This document shows positions 10,549 through 21,422 of a stretch of 64,000 nucleotides of DNA, piece by piece. The translations under genes and the position numbers were made by a program. Numbering within the stretch: the stretch's first letter is position 1; each line of letters opens with the position of its first letter. The notes under the pieces are model-generated. The model was not told where the DNA came from and searched no databases. It worked only from the letters and a program-made list of their open reading frames with translations. The stretch is from the NCBI GenBank assembly GCA_945872615.1, contig CAMBZZ010000001.1:216366-280365 (forward strand), written 5' to 3'. The DNA comes from an uncultured Clostridia bacterium (GTDB lineage: Bacteria; Bacillota; Clostridia; Christensenellales; UBA3700).

Positions 10549-11868
10549 TCAGTCTTTGTCGTTGAGACAAGCGATACCGGGGAGAATCTTGCCCTCGAAG
10601 AGTTCCAAAGACGCTCCGCCACCCGTAGAGATGTGGGTCATCTTGTCGGCAAAACCGAGTTGTGCAACTGCCGCCGCGCTGTCGCCGCCACCGATAATGG
10701 TAGTTGCGTCGGTTGCTTCTGCCAAAGACTTGGCAACTGCTACGGTACCTGCCGCAAGGATAGGATTTTCGAATACGCCCATAGGTCCGTTCCAGATGAC
10801 CGTCTTAGCGTTCTTAACGGCATCGGCAAAGAGGGCTTGGGTCTTGGTGCCTATGTCAAGTCCCATTCTGTCGTCAGGGATATTCATACTGTCGACGTTT
10901 TCGATAGCGATTGGCGCGTCGATTGGGTCAGGGAAGCTTGCCGCAACGGTGGAATCGACAGGCAACAAAATGGTCTTGCCGAGTTCTTCCGCCTTAGCGA
11001 GCATGTCCTTGCAGTAGTCGATTTTTTCGTTGTCAACGAGCGACATACCAACTTTTCCGCCCTTAGCGGCAAGGAAGGTATAAGCCATACCGCCACCGAT
11101 GACGAGCGTGTCGCACTTGTTGAGCAAGTTGTCGATAACTTTGAGTTTGTCGGCAACTTTAGCACCGCCCAAGATAGCAACGAACGGTCTCTCTGGAGCT
11201 TCGAGCGCTCTTGCCATTACGTTGAGTTCCTTCTCGATGAGGAAACCGCAAACTGCCGTCTTGACAAAGCCGTATTCTACGATACCCGCGGTAGAAGCGT
11301 GGCTTCTGTGTGCGGTACCGAAAGCGTCGTTGACGTAAATATCCGCATACTTAGCGAGCTCTTTGCAAAATTCTTCGTCTCTCTTCTCTTCTTCTGCATG
11401 GAAACGGAGATTTTCGAGCAATACGCATTCGCCTTCTTTGCAAGCGGCAACTTTTGCCTTTGCGTCCTCGCCGATTACGTCCTTAGCAAAGGTAACCTTG
11501 CCGTCCAAAAGTTGGTTAAGTCTGTCGGCAACGGGCTTGAGGGTCAACTTGACAGGGTCGTTTTTGAGAGCTTTAGCAATATAAGCTTCCTTAGCTGCCT
11601 CTTGCTCTTCTACAGGCAATTTTTCTACCTCTTTCTTCTCCTTCTTGCTAAGACCTACTTTGGCACTAAAAATGCTGTGTGGCTTGCCCATATGAGAACA
11701 AAGAATAACCTTTGCGCCGTGTTCCATAAGATATTTGATAGTTGGAAGCGCGCCGTTGATTCTGTTTTCGTCGGTGATTTTGCCGTCCTTCATAGGCACG
11801 TTGAAATCAACTCTGACCAAACATCTTTTTCCTTTGACGTCTACGTCTTTGATTGACATTTTGTTCAT
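10549..11868 (-). CDS. pgk: Phosphoglycerate kinase
   Basis: 439 aa; [36 protein letters not shown]. Confidence 0.98.
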   Translation of the reverse strand: MNKMSIKDVDVKGKRCLVRVDFNVPMKDGKITDENRINGALPTIKYLMEHGAKVILCSHMGKPHSIFSAKVGLSKKEKKEVEKLPVEEQEAAKEAYIAKALKNDPVKLTLKPVADRLNQLLDGKVTFAKDVIGEDAKAKVAACKEGECVLLENLRFHAEEEKRDEEFCKELAKYADIYVNDAFGTAHRSHASTAGIVEYGFVKTAVCGFLIEKELNVMARALEAPERPFVAILGGAKVADKLKVIDNLLNKCDTLVIGGGMAYTFLAAKGGKVGMSLVDNEKIDYCKDMLAKAEELGKTILLPVDSTVAASFPDPIDAPIAIENVDSMNIPDDRMGLDIGTKTQALFADAVKNAKTVIWNGPMGVFENPILAAGTVAVAKSLAEATDATTIIGGGDSAAAVAQLGFADKMTHISTGGGASLELFEGKILPGIACLNDKD

Positions 11869-11943
11869 AAAAGTAAACTCCTTTTTGACTGATATTTATT
11901 TCACAATGATTGTAGCACTTTTGGCGTGCGTTTGTAAAGCAAA

Positions 11944-13572
11944 CTAACCTATAACGTAAACCTTGCTCTCGCAAGCGTCGAGCTTGATTTTTTGTAGCTC
12001 GTCTAAAGTTACTCTCTCGCCCGTCCATACGTCGGTGGCAATGGTTTTGCCGTCCCACGTAGTAGCGATATATTCGTCGCCGGCTATCTTGTTCCAATCT
12101 GCATTTTTGCTAGCTTTGAAGCCTTGCTTATTGAAGAAACATACCGCAACTTTACCGTCTGCAAGCGGCTTGGCAAGCACGTCTACGCCGCCCTTGACTA
12201 TTCTCTTGGCTTGCCTGCCCAACTCGTCTTGGTTGATAGCGATAAGTGCCTTGTTGGTGACGATCGATAGCACTTCGTCCGTTATCTTCCTTACGTCGTT
12301 GCCGAGCATAAGCGGTGCGTTCATCATACACCAAAGCGCAAAGTGCGATTTGTTTTGCTCTCGCGTGAGTTTGCCGTTGCCTACCTCCAACATATCGGGG
12401 TCGTTGTAGTGTCCTACCGAAGCGTATCGATACAACGTCACGTTGTGTTCATAGATACGCTTTATCCACCACCACATAGGTATTATGTCGGGTGTTGTCC
12501 TCCACATATTGCCCGTCTTGGAAGCCCAGTTGTGAGGGTCGTTTCTGCCCCATTCGCAAACCGAAAAGGTGATAGGCTTGACGGGTTCTCCGCTCTCCTT
12601 AGCCACTTGCTTAGCCGCATCTTGAAGCGCCTTACCCATCTTGTAGTATTGTAGCATAGCGCTATCTGCGCGAGTACCTATCGGATTGGTAAGTTCTATG
12701 ACGTTGACACCCTCTTGCAAGGTGACTTGCATGCTAAATCTAGCAACCGTATTCCAAACCTTTTGAGGCGGAATATCGAAATAATATGACTTGCCGTTGA
12801 TACGCGCTCTTAGAAATTTGTCGTAGTCGCTGCCCTTTTTGACGATATGCAGGGTGAGAATATACTCTCCGCTCTCCTTGACGTAGACGTTGTCGAAGAT
12901 TGCTTCGCCCTTGGCTTTGTCCATGCCCGATATATAGCGACGGCAAGCAACTTTGTTAGTTGGCATAAGCTTTGCCGTGCCTCTGACGACGGCTCTGTCA
13001 CAAGTGATGCTTTGCAACACTTTGCCCGTGCCTATCTCGCTGACGTCTATAGCGTAGACGAGAGGGGCGTAACTGCTGATTGGTAGGTTGTGACAAAAGT
13101 CGTACTTGAAGAACTCTATGCCCCACCTTGCCAAAGTCAAGGCGTCCTTTTGCTCGTGATAGAGGCTTGCGGGTAAATCTTCACAGGTATATACGCCGTT
13201 GCTGGAATATGCTCCGACTTTGAGCCCCATAGCGTTAGCTTGTTTGACCAACTCTGCTATACCCATCGAAAAAGTTACTCTGTCACCCTGCAACTCTCCC
13301 TCAGCCGTCCTTTGGCTGTCGTGCCAACAGTCGTCAAGGTTGAGATAGCGATAACCCGCATCGATCAACCCCTTGTCTCGCATTGCCTTGGCAGTCTCCA
13401 AAATCATGTCTTGGTCGATATGATTTTTGAAAGTGTTCCAACTCGACCAGCCCATTGGCGGAGCCGTTACGCCGTTGTCGTAGTCTTGTTCTACGTCAAT
13501 GGACGTAATTCTGCTCTTAGGCGTAAAAAGTTGTTTGAGATAACATAGCGGACACATTCCGTTACGCTTCAT
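11944..13572 (-). CDS. GH27-like alpha-galactosidase with an internal beta-sandwich (CBM-like) insertion
   Basis: 542 aa; PPMGWSSWN, YLNLDDCW, FFKYDFCHN, SVCEWGRNDPHNW, YNDPDMLEVGN. Confidence 0.85.
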   Translation of the reverse strand: MKRNGMCPLCYLKQLFTPKSRITSIDVEQDYDNGVTAPPMGWSSWNTFKNHIDQDMILETAKAMRDKGLIDAGYRYLNLDDCWHDSQRTAEGELQGDRVTFSMGIAELVKQANAMGLKVGAYSSNGVYTCEDLPASLYHEQKDALTLARWGIEFFKYDFCHNLPISSYAPLVYAIDVSEIGTGKVLQSITCDRAVVRGTAKLMPTNKVACRRYISGMDKAKGEAIFDNVYVKESGEYILTLHIVKKGSDYDKFLRARINGKSYYFDIPPQKVWNTVARFSMQVTLQEGVNVIELTNPIGTRADSAMLQYYKMGKALQDAAKQVAKESGEPVKPITFSVCEWGRNDPHNWASKTGNMWRTTPDIIPMWWWIKRIYEHNVTLYRYASVGHYNDPDMLEVGNGKLTREQNKSHFALWCMMNAPLMLGNDVRKITDEVLSIVTNKALIAINQDELGRQAKRIVKGGVDVLAKPLADGKVAVCFFNKQGFKASKNADWNKIAGDEYIATTWDGKTIATDVWTGERVTLDELQKIKLDACESKVYVIG

Positions 13573-14791
13573 TGTTCTCCTCCTTAGCCATTATCTTGTG
13601 ATATATTTCCGTCAATTCCTCTTTGCCCATAAACTTAGGCACAGGATAGAGCGGATTGGCTTCTTTGTACGCTCTCTCCACCATGGTAGGAATATCCTCT
13701 TCTTTGATGCCCTTGATGGTGGTAGGAATGTCCATAGCCTTCTCCATAGCCTTGATGGCTTGGATAAAGGCTTGCGCGTTTTCTTTTTTGGTCTTGCTCA
13801 TATCGGCAATGCCGGCATAAATGGACAACTCGTAGAGCTGTTTGGTGATGCTGTCTCCGTAATACTCGAGCACGTAAGGCAAAACTACCGAATTGGCAAG
13901 TCCGTGAGGCACGTTGTAAAAGCCTCCCAAAGTATGAGCTATCGCGTGTACGTATCCGACGTAAGCTCTGGTGAAGGCTACGCCCGCATAGTAAGAGCCT
14001 TTTTGCATATTGGCTCTTGCCTCGAGGTCAGCTCCGTTGTCGTAAGCCTTTTGTAAATTGCCGAAAATGAGTTTGACGGCTTTGACCGCCGCTTCTCTCG
14101 TACTCTTGACGTTGCCCTTGCCGATATACGCTTCTACGGCGTGGGTCAACGCGTCTATACCCGTGGTGGACGTGATGTGCTTAGGCAGACCTACCGTAAG
14201 TTTCGGGTCCAACACCGCATAAGGCGGTATGAGCGAGTGGTCGTTGATAGCGTACTTTTCGTGCGTCTTGCTATTGGAAATAACCGCTGCCAAAGTCGTT
14301 TCGCTACCTGTGCCCGCCGTAGTAGGAATTGCAAAAATAGTAGGCAACTTTTTGCGTACTTTTAGTACGCCTTTCATCTGAGGTATTTGTTTGTTAGGTC
14401 TGGCGATTCTCGCGCCGATACCCTTGGCGCAGTCCATCGGAGAGCCTCCGCCGAATGCGATTATTGCTTGGCAACCGTCGCGCTTGTATATCTCTACGCC
14501 CGCTTCGATATTCTCTATAGGCGGATTAGGCACTACGTCGCTATACACGCTATATTTGATACCTTGTTTGTCGAGCTGAGCTATCATACCGTCGATAAGT
14601 CCGAGCTTTTTGAGCATGCTATCGGTGACGACGAGCACGTTGGTTATGCCTTTGCTCTTGATAAAAGCAGGCAAGCCCTCTACACCGTCTTCGAACTCAA
14701 GCAACTCAGGCTCTCTCCAAGGCAAAACTTGGGACGCTACGTACATAACTCCTTGATAGAGTCTGCATCCGAATTTTTGTAAACAATTCAT
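13562..14791 (-). CDS. Iron-containing alcohol dehydrogenase
   Basis: 409 aa; GGGSPMDCAKGIGA, PTTAGTGSE, DALTHAVEAY, HAIAHTLGGFYNVPHG. Confidence 0.93.
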   Translation of the reverse strand: MNCLQKFGCRLYQGVMYVASQVLPWREPELLEFEDGVEGLPAFIKSKGITNVLVVTDSMLKKLGLIDGMIAQLDKQGIKYSVYSDVVPNPPIENIEAGVEIYKRDGCQAIIAFGGGSPMDCAKGIGARIARPNKQIPQMKGVLKVRKKLPTIFAIPTTAGTGSETTLAAVISNSKTHEKYAINDHSLIPPYAVLDPKLTVGLPKHITSTTGIDALTHAVEAYIGKGNVKSTREAAVKAVKLIFGNLQKAYDNGADLEARANMQKGSYYAGVAFTRAYVGYVHAIAHTLGGFYNVPHGLANSVVLPYVLEYYGDSITKQLYELSIYAGIADMSKTKKENAQAFIQAIKAMEKAMDIPTTIKGIKEEDIPTMVERAYKEANPLYPVPKFMGKEELTEIYHKIMAKEENNEA

Positions 14792-14957
14792 ACCTATACC
14801 TCACATATACATATTAAAAATATTATAATACTATTTGCCGTACGTTGTCAATACGGCGTGATATGAAGTCCCCTAAATTTTACACCGATATTGTTGCCAC
14901 GTTTCGGCAACGGTAGCTAGTATGTCCGCGACGCCTTGCGCGGACATTATAATTGGT

Positions 14958-14994
14958 ATTGATAAAATACTGCATATATGCTACTATAATATTA
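14958..14994 (+). promoter_or_regulatory. Putative extended -10 promoter of the sigma-factor operon
   Basis: TTGATA-N17 (ending TGC)-TACTAT; near-copy of the element at 17656. Confidence 0.4.
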
Positions 14995-15034
14995 AGTCAC
15001 CAACCAAAATAGCAAGGAAAACAACATTACTATA

Positions 15035-15550
15035 ATGACGAGTAGAGAATTTAATAGACATCTCAATAGAATAACTACGGACGAAAAGTCCTTAGAACGT
15101 ATCTACGACTATTATTACGGTAGAATTGTTGTACATATCAAGAGCAACTTTAGCCAAGGAGAAAGCTTTGCTACAGACGTTGCGCAAGAATTTTTTTTAT
15201 ATCTCATCAACGGTAAACCGAAACCTCACGTGGACTATCCGACTGCATGGGTGTACAAATGTTGCGACAATATTGCTCTAAAAATCCTAAAATCCCAAAA
15301 CGTCTTCGTAGAATTAAACGAGAATATCGTCGCCGATACATGCCCTACTCCTATTGATACGAGCCTATACGGCGAGTTCGAAGCAATAATTAGAGATTTG
15401 GACGAAACCACCCAAAAAATTATCAGGCTAATCTACGTAGACGACTATTCTTATAAAGAGATAGCAAAAATATTGGGGATCAAATACGGCACGGTAAGAC
15501 AAAAGCATAGTAGGGCAATAAAAAAATTGAAAAATTATCTAAAAGCGTAA
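15035..15550 (+). CDS. ECF-type RNA polymerase sigma factor
   Basis: 171 aa; C-terminal region-4 HTH: YKEIAKILGIKYGTVRQKHSRAIKKLKNYL. Confidence 0.85.
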   Translation: MTSREFNRHLNRITTDEKSLERIYDYYYGRIVVHIKSNFSQGESFATDVAQEFFLYLINGKPKPHVDYPTAWVYKCCDNIALKILKSQNVFVELNENIVADTCPTPIDTSLYGEFEAIIRDLDETTQKIIRLIYVDDYSYKEIAKILGIKYGTVRQKHSRAIKKLKNYLKA

Positions 15551-15592
15551 CAAAAATGCCAAAAACACACCTCTATCTTATGGACGAAAAAA

Positions 15593-16342
15593 ATGAAAAA
15601 GTATAAAAAGTTACAAGAAAAAGTCGACGGCTCTTTGAGCGAAATGAAAGACGAGCAACTGTTGCGCTCTCTCAAAGCCCAAACTTGCCAAAATAAAGAA
15701 AGAAAATCTCCGACGCCCAAGCGAAAATGGACGTGGGCTTTTGCTTCCGTCGTTTCGGTTGTGCTGATTTGCGTAATATCGCTAGTAGTGTGGGCACCTA
15801 TGATTGATCAAGACGGAGGGCAAAGTGGGGGAATTGCCGGAGATGCAAGCCCTCCGTGGAGCGAGGAAGACCCGTCTCCCGTTCCACCGCCAAGCAACGA
15901 AGACCCTATCTACATCCCCGACAACGAAAGTCAAGTTGCGACGAGTTTTGAAGAAGTCAACTCTCTTACTCAATTCGTTGACGTCTATCCGCTGGAAGGC
16001 TTTAGCGTAAACAAATACGTGGACTCCGTTACGGGCGACGTGCTCTACTTCGTCATCTCGGGCACAAACACGGCAACCTCAGAAACTTATACGATAAAGA
16101 TAATAGTCAATCAATATTATAAAGAAAACGGATATGAGCACGATTATAATTTGCAAGCGCCGATAGGTGATCAAAATATGTCGTATTTCGAGGAGTGCGA
16201 GAGAGATAGCGAAGGCTATTACAACTACACCACCGTAGCCAAAATAATAACGAGTAAAGAAAGAATATTCGTACAGTACTCGGGCGTAACACATGGCGCA
16301 CCTAACCCGTTCGTAACTTCTATCCGAGAAATATTGAAATAA
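15593..16342 (+). CDS. Single-pass membrane protein, probable cognate anti-sigma factor
   Basis: 249 aa; ~45-residue cytoplasmic N-terminus, one TM (WAFASVVSVVLICVISLVVW), extracytoplasmic domain; directly downstream of the sigma gene. Confidence 0.6.
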   Translation: MKKYKKLQEKVDGSLSEMKDEQLLRSLKAQTCQNKERKSPTPKRKWTWAFASVVSVVLICVISLVVWAPMIDQDGGQSGGIAGDASPPWSEEDPSPVPPPSNEDPIYIPDNESQVATSFEEVNSLTQFVDVYPLEGFSVNKYVDSVTGDVLYFVISGTNTATSETYTIKIIVNQYYKENGYEHDYNLQAPIGDQNMSYFEECERDSEGYYNYTTVAKIITSKERIFVQYSGVTHGAPNPFVTSIREILK

Positions 16343-16363
16343 AAAATATATTATTCGTGTAAC

Positions 16364-16419
16364 AAAACACCCCTTTTGCCACCTCTATATAGTAGATAGT
16401 AGCGCAAAAGGGGTGTTTT
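16364..16419 (+). promoter_or_regulatory. 16-bp perfect hairpin containing the RBS of the lipoprotein gene
   Basis: aaaacaccccttttgc (16364-16379) and gcaaaaggggtgtttt (16404-16419); ATG at 16420. Confidence 0.6.
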
Positions 16420-17460
16420 ATGAAAAAGGCTTTCTTCTTAGTGACGATAATAATGCTAATTACGTGTAGTTTGGCGGGTTGTGTAGACGATATTGTTATC
16501 ACCGATCCCCCAGAATTTATAGATATACTCACACAATACGCCACGTCCAAAGGTCAAGACAATTATAGCGAGCAAAATTGGGCGATTATCAATTCAATCG
16601 TAGACCAAACTATCGAAGCAATGACTTCCGCCAAGAGCCAAAGCGAAATTGAGGATATAGTCAACGCTTCCTTGGACGAAATAGATAAGGTTGAGCCTAA
16701 CAAAAGTGATACTATAGAAGACGGCGCATATAGATTGACCGATAGCAGTTGGCTGGATATGGTCCGCACCATTGCCAAAGAATTTGGCAAAGATAAACAA
16801 TGGGTACAGTCGGCTATAATTGACGGAGAATATACTTATCAATATAACGGCTTTGACTTTACAAATAATAAAAACTACTATTGGGTTACGGTTGTGGGAG
16901 AGCAAGCAACTCTCTCAAATAAAGGAAGTAACGCCGTATATATGCTAAACGAAGACGGTATTTACGAGGGCGAGGGCGTCGGGTTTGGATCTACGGCAAA
17001 ATTATGGTTGCTCAAAGGCGTATTGTACTTCAAAACGAATGTTAAGTTTTTGCAATTCGCATTAGACGATACTTACACTATTGACGATACCCCTAAGAAT
17101 ATCGACGCACCGAGTAGCGTGCGAGTAGAAGAATACTCCCTCAGCTGGGACTATTCTAAAGAAAGTTTATCTGCTCCGTTTTGGTGTGCTTATGCCAAGA
17201 TAGACGTCAAATACCAAGGGAGCACCCAATACGTTGCCGTCGGTGTAGAATACCCTGTGGGAGGTGCTTGTCCCGACGGATATATAGCTTATTACAAAGA
17301 TTTGCAACTGCAAGTCGGCGTCAACAACTTGCGTATAAGTTACGTCGGCTGTTCGACTATCACCAACGACAACAAGATAATCACGGGCAAAAGTTCCGAC
17401 TACTATTATCTCACTCTGATAGTAGACGAGGCGGGCAACGTCACCTTGGCGGGCGACTAA
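16420..17460 (+). CDS. Lipoprotein of unknown function
   Basis: 346 aa; MKKAFFLVTIIMLITCSLAGC lipobox. Confidence 0.8.
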   Translation: MKKAFFLVTIIMLITCSLAGCVDDIVITDPPEFIDILTQYATSKGQDNYSEQNWAIINSIVDQTIEAMTSAKSQSEIEDIVNASLDEIDKVEPNKSDTIEDGAYRLTDSSWLDMVRTIAKEFGKDKQWVQSAIIDGEYTYQYNGFDFTNNKNYYWVTVVGEQATLSNKGSNAVYMLNEDGIYEGEGVGFGSTAKLWLLKGVLYFKTNVKFLQFALDDTYTIDDTPKNIDAPSSVRVEEYSLSWDYSKESLSAPFWCAYAKIDVKYQGSTQYVAVGVEYPVGGACPDGYIAYYKDLQLQVGVNNLRISYVGCSTITNDNKIITGKSSDYYYLTLIVDEAGNVTLAGD

Positions 17461-17655
17461 CGCCGAGTTAAGCAAACGACCAAAAGCCTTAAGAGAAATA
17501 GGCTTTATGAAAAACAAAATTTGTATTATCTTGTTAGCGTTGAGGTGTAATTCGTGGGGTATATACCCTATGAAGTTATAAAGATATACGATATGTCGCA
17601 TGTCAAATAATCTCATCGCCACAAAGCCGTTGACACTATAAAAATATTATTACTA

Positions 17656-17691
17656 TTGATAAAATATCTTATATATGCTAATATAAAAAAC
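17656..17691 (+). promoter_or_regulatory. Putative promoter of the ABC transporter gene
   Basis: TTGATA-N17 (ending TGC)-TAATAT, similar along its length to the element at 14958. Confidence 0.4.
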
Positions 17692-17721
17692 AATAGAAGT
17701 ACATAGCGATTTAGGATAATT

Positions 17722-20154
17722 ATGTTGCAATTAGAAAACGTAGTAAAAGAGTATAAGTTGAAAAAATCCGCTCCCGTGGCAGCACTCAAAGGGGTCAATT
17801 TGACTTTGCAAGACCGAGGTCTTACTTTTATTTTGGGCAAAAGCGGTTGCGGTAAGACTACTCTTCTAAACGTGTTGGGCGGGTTGGACGACTTTGACAG
17901 TGGCGAAATAACGTTGGACGGCAAGAACTTTAGAAGTCTTAGTTCGCAAGATTTGACGGAGTATCGTAATAGATACGTGGGATTTATCTTTCAAGAGTAC
18001 AATTTGATAGACGACTTTAGCGTAGGCAAAAATATCGAGATAGCCCTGCAACTGCAAGGACGAGAAGATAAAGACCTTGTGTCCGAAGTTCTAACCAAAG
18101 TAGGACTGGATGGCTACGAAAATAGAAAAATATCGGAATTGTCGGGTGGACAAAAGCAAAGAGTTGCTATTGCAAGAGCAATTATCAAAAATCCAAAGCT
18201 TATTTTGGCGGACGAACCTACGGGCAATTTGGATAGCGTGACGAGCCAAGAAATATTGGAGTTGCTCAAAGAGTTGTCCAAATATATAAGCGTGGTGGTA
18301 GTGTCTCACGATGCGGAGAGTGCGGAAAAATACGCCGACGTTATAGTAAAGATGAAGGACGGAGAAGTGACGGACGTCATCGAACAATCAACCTTGGTGC
18401 TTTCTCCGACAAAGCCGTTTGAGAGCGAACAAAAACGAAAAAAGAAAGGCTTGAAGCCGTCGGCAATATTTAAGATGGCTTTTGGCGGAATGAAAAAGCG
18501 TTTTGTTAGACTAACTCTATGCATATTGACGTTGATGCTGTGTCTTAGTTGCATAGGTTTAGCCTTTGCCGCCACTTACAACGATACTGATAAGATTTTT
18601 CTAAAAGCCTGCGACAAATACGACCAACATAGCGTCACCGTACAAAAAATAGAAAACTATTCCGACGACGCGTCGACTTCGCCTATTGCTCAAAATCTTA
18701 ATGCCCAAGACGTTGCCAAAGTCGGGGAGTTCGTCAACGGCGATTATATATCCGTACACCAAACTAATATCGACGTGTGCGATTATGCCAATGGTTACGT
18801 CGCTAGCCTCCTAAGCCGTTTTTCTCTTTGCGGACCTTCGAAAGACTTTCTACAACAACACGGTTATGAGATTGTATACGGTAAATATCCTACTCACGAC
18901 GATGAAGTGATGATTCCTTCCGTATTATATGAAATATTCAAGAGAACGGGTTATTATAATGCCGATACTGCGACAACTTATCCTATCAACGAGATGAAGG
19001 ATATGATTGGCAAACCAATAGGTCAATACGAGGTCGTAGGCATAGTCGACACTCGCCCTAATCTTAACGTGATAAATCAATTCTTTGAAGCATACAACAA
19101 AGATCCACAAGCAAGAGAAGTTGGGACTTTGTTGGCAGACTTTTCTTTTGAACTATACGATACTATACATAGTGCACTTTTTGTAAGCGAAGACTGCTAC
19201 AAATATAGACCTATGAATAAATTAAGCGTATCTTTTGTTGACTCGTTAACCTTTAATTATGATTTTGATAAGACTTATCGATACGAAGACGTGCGTGAGG
19301 AAACGGCATCTAATTTATTTGTAACTCAATGCGATAACCAAGAAGCATCTGTCATTTTGCCTTACGGATGGATACAAACTTGGGCACCACGTTATTTGAG
19401 TATCGATGTATCTGCCTTGGAATCCATACAATCATGCCAAGAAATATTGAGTAATAATAAATATTACATAATAATAAAAACTTCCAATGCGCCTTATTAT
19501 TCAATTCGAGCTCGCTTAGTCGGCACTCATAATATCGATAACGATACTATAATTATCAACGACAAGGTAGGGGAAGAGTTGTCCAAAAATACACTCCCCG
19601 TAATTGGAATGCAAGTGTTCTTAAGCAACTCTTACAAAGAAAACGAAAAGTTGCTTGCGTTTTTGGAAACGACGTTTGACGAAGAAGATACAACTTATAG
19701 ATACGTGCCAACGTGTGGCTTTTGGAACAACGTTGAACGTATGCTCCGTTCTAAATATATCGGTTGGATGCCTATGTTTGGCGGAATAGGTACGATAGTT
19801 GCCATAATTGCAACCTTGATGATATGGAACTTTACTTATACCACGATATTGGATAGCAAAAAAAGCGTCGGGATACTCATCTCATTGGGGGCAAAAAAGA
19901 GTGCCGTGTCGATGATATTCGTAATAGAAGCGATTTTTATTTGGATAACGTCCAATCTTCTCTCATATACTCTAATACCTCTCTATCGATATATCTTCGG
20001 TGACGTATCCAATTGTATCAAAATATTTAATTATGCACCACGCGACGTTTTGACAGTGCTAGTATACTCTCTCGTGGTGATATTAATAGGAAGCATATCG
20101 ACTATTTACAAGTTTTTAAGACAAAAACCGATTGATATTATAAGGCGCACGTAA
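17722..20154 (+). CDS. ABC transporter, fused ATP-binding and FtsX-like permease
   Basis: 810 aa; [29 protein letters not shown]-terminal TM bundle. Confidence 0.92.
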   Translation: MLQLENVVKEYKLKKSAPVAALKGVNLTLQDRGLTFILGKSGCGKTTLLNVLGGLDDFDSGEITLDGKNFRSLSSQDLTEYRNRYVGFIFQEYNLIDDFSVGKNIEIALQLQGREDKDLVSEVLTKVGLDGYENRKISELSGGQKQRVAIARAIIKNPKLILADEPTGNLDSVTSQEILELLKELSKYISVVVVSHDAESAEKYADVIVKMKDGEVTDVIEQSTLVLSPTKPFESEQKRKKKGLKPSAIFKMAFGGMKKRFVRLTLCILTLMLCLSCIGLAFAATYNDTDKIFLKACDKYDQHSVTVQKIENYSDDASTSPIAQNLNAQDVAKVGEFVNGDYISVHQTNIDVCDYANGYVASLLSRFSLCGPSKDFLQQHGYEIVYGKYPTHDDEVMIPSVLYEIFKRTGYYNADTATTYPINEMKDMIGKPIGQYEVVGIVDTRPNLNVINQFFEAYNKDPQAREVGTLLADFSFELYDTIHSALFVSEDCYKYRPMNKLSVSFVDSLTFNYDFDKTYRYEDVREETASNLFVTQCDNQEASVILPYGWIQTWAPRYLSIDVSALESIQSCQEILSNNKYYIIIKTSNAPYYSIRARLVGTHNIDNDTIIINDKVGEELSKNTLPVIGMQVFLSNSYKENEKLLAFLETTFDEEDTTYRYVPTCGFWNNVERMLRSKYIGWMPMFGGIGTIVAIIATLMIWNFTYTTILDSKKSVGILISLGAKKSAVSMIFVIEAIFIWITSNLLSYTLIPLYRYIFGDVSNCIKIFNYAPRDVLTVLVYSLVVILIGSISTIYKFLRQKPIDIIRRT

Positions 20155-20261
20155 CATTTGCTATACTATTCCGCAAAAGCCGTTGTAACCAATAAAATAT
20201 CTTTGTAAACAACTTTGATAGAAAGTAAATCGAAAAGAGATAGCCAAATGCTATCTCTCTT

Positions 20262-21125
20262 TTATTCGAAGTCGGCTTTGCTTGTGAGTTCTACCCTCTC
20301 TCCGCTGATTGGCGAGTCGAAGCAAAGATAACTGCTGTGCAGCGCTTGACGTTCTAAAACTTTGCCGTTGGGGCAAAGGAAAGCCTTCCCGTCGCCGTAT
20401 AGGCGGTCGCACACCAATGGATGTCCTACGTATGAGCAATGCATCCTTATTTGGTGCGTTCTGCCCGTAAAGAGTTGGAACTCTACCAGCGTACAATCGT
20501 CGTAGTTTTGCAAGGCTCTATAAGCCGTCTTGGCGTATTGTCCGCTCGGACTGACAATTCTTTTCATTCCTTCTTCGCTCCTCGCGATTGGAAATTCCCA
20601 CACGCCCTCACCTTGCAACATTCCACGGCACAAGCCTACGTATTTTTTGACAATAGTACTGTTTGCAAGTATGCTGTGCGCCAAAGAATTTTTGGCAATA
20701 ATCATCAGTCCGCTGGTATCTCTATCCAGCCTGTTGACGGGTCTATAGACAAAATCTCCCCACATAGATGCAAGTGCATTGGCAAGGCTCTTGCCGTAGT
20801 GTCCGTGTGTAGCAATGACGGCAAGCCCGCAAGGCTTGTCCACCACGGCTACGTCCTCATCCTCGTAGACGATATTTAGCGAAAAATCATACCGCGGAAT
20901 TGCAATAGGCTCATCGTGCAAAACTATGTAAAATTCGCAACCGCTATCGAGAAAATCAACCAATCTGAGAGGTTTTTTCTCCCCGTGGGCAATACGATAG
21001 ACTAGCCCCAACCTCTTGCGAAGCTGTGTGCAAATAGAAGACGATACGCCGAGGCGACGAAGATTGACCTCTACGCTATCCGAGCATACCGCAACAAGTC
21101 GGACTACTCTATCTACGCGTCCCAT
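20262..21125 (-). CDS. RluD-family pseudouridine synthase
   Basis: YRPVNRLDRDTSGLMIIAKN and FTGRTHQIRMH motifs. Start placed at ATG 21125 (MGRVDRVVRL), overlapping the MGMT stop; the longer track start at 21383 is not supported. Confidence 0.88.
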   Translation of the reverse strand: MGRVDRVVRLVAVCSDSVEVNLRRLGVSSSICTQLRKRLGLVYRIAHGEKKPLRLVDFLDSGCEFYIVLHDEPIAIPRYDFSLNIVYEDEDVAVVDKPCGLAVIATHGHYGKSLANALASMWGDFVYRPVNRLDRDTSGLMIIAKNSLAHSILANSTIVKKYVGLCRGMLQGEGVWEFPIARSEEGMKRIVSPSGQYAKTAYRALQNYDDCTLVEFQLFTGRTHQIRMHCSYVGHPLVCDRLYGDGKAFLCPNGKVLERQALHSSYLCFDSPISGERVELTSKADFE

Positions 21126-21418
21126 CGATATTTCTCCAAGTCGACTATATAATCGTCTCCGACCTCCACCCCGTCGGCACGCAAAAGTTGCGCTTGCGCC
21201 TCTATTCCGCCAAAAGCAAACTGACGAGTAAGCGAGCCGTATCTGTTGACTACGCGATGGCAAGGAATTATGACGGGCTCGGGATTGGAGTGCAACGCAT
21301 ATCCCACGGCTCGAGACGCCCTCGGAGAATTGAGTATGCGTGCAATCTGCCCGTAGGTAGCGACCTTGCCCTTGGGTATACATCTGACCACCTTGTAAAC
21401 TTCGTCGTAAAAACTCAT
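21113..21418 (-). CDS. MGMT family (6-O-methylguanine-DNA methyltransferase-like) protein
   Basis: MSFYDEVYKVVRCIPKGKVATYGQIARIL...IPCHRVVNRYG; active-site PCHRV cysteine present. Confidence 0.88.
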   Translation of the reverse strand: MSFYDEVYKVVRCIPKGKVATYGQIARILNSPRASRAVGYALHSNPEPVIIPCHRVVNRYGSLTRQFAFGGIEAQAQLLRADGVEVGDDYIVDLEKYRWDA

Positions 21419-21422
21419 ATCA

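Noticed and set aside
10633-11856. 407-aa plus-strand ORF
   Set aside because: Antisense of pgk.
14888-14947. Hairpins gttgcc..ggcaac and atgtccgcg..cgcggacat between the ADH and sigma genes
   Set aside because: Real inverted repeats but between divergent genes without a U-tract; function unclear and not distinctive enough to report as a finding.
20262-21383. 373-aa start for the pseudouridine synthase in the ORF track
   Set aside because: The upstream extension overlaps the MGMT gene in another frame and has no RluD similarity; ATG 21125 preferred.
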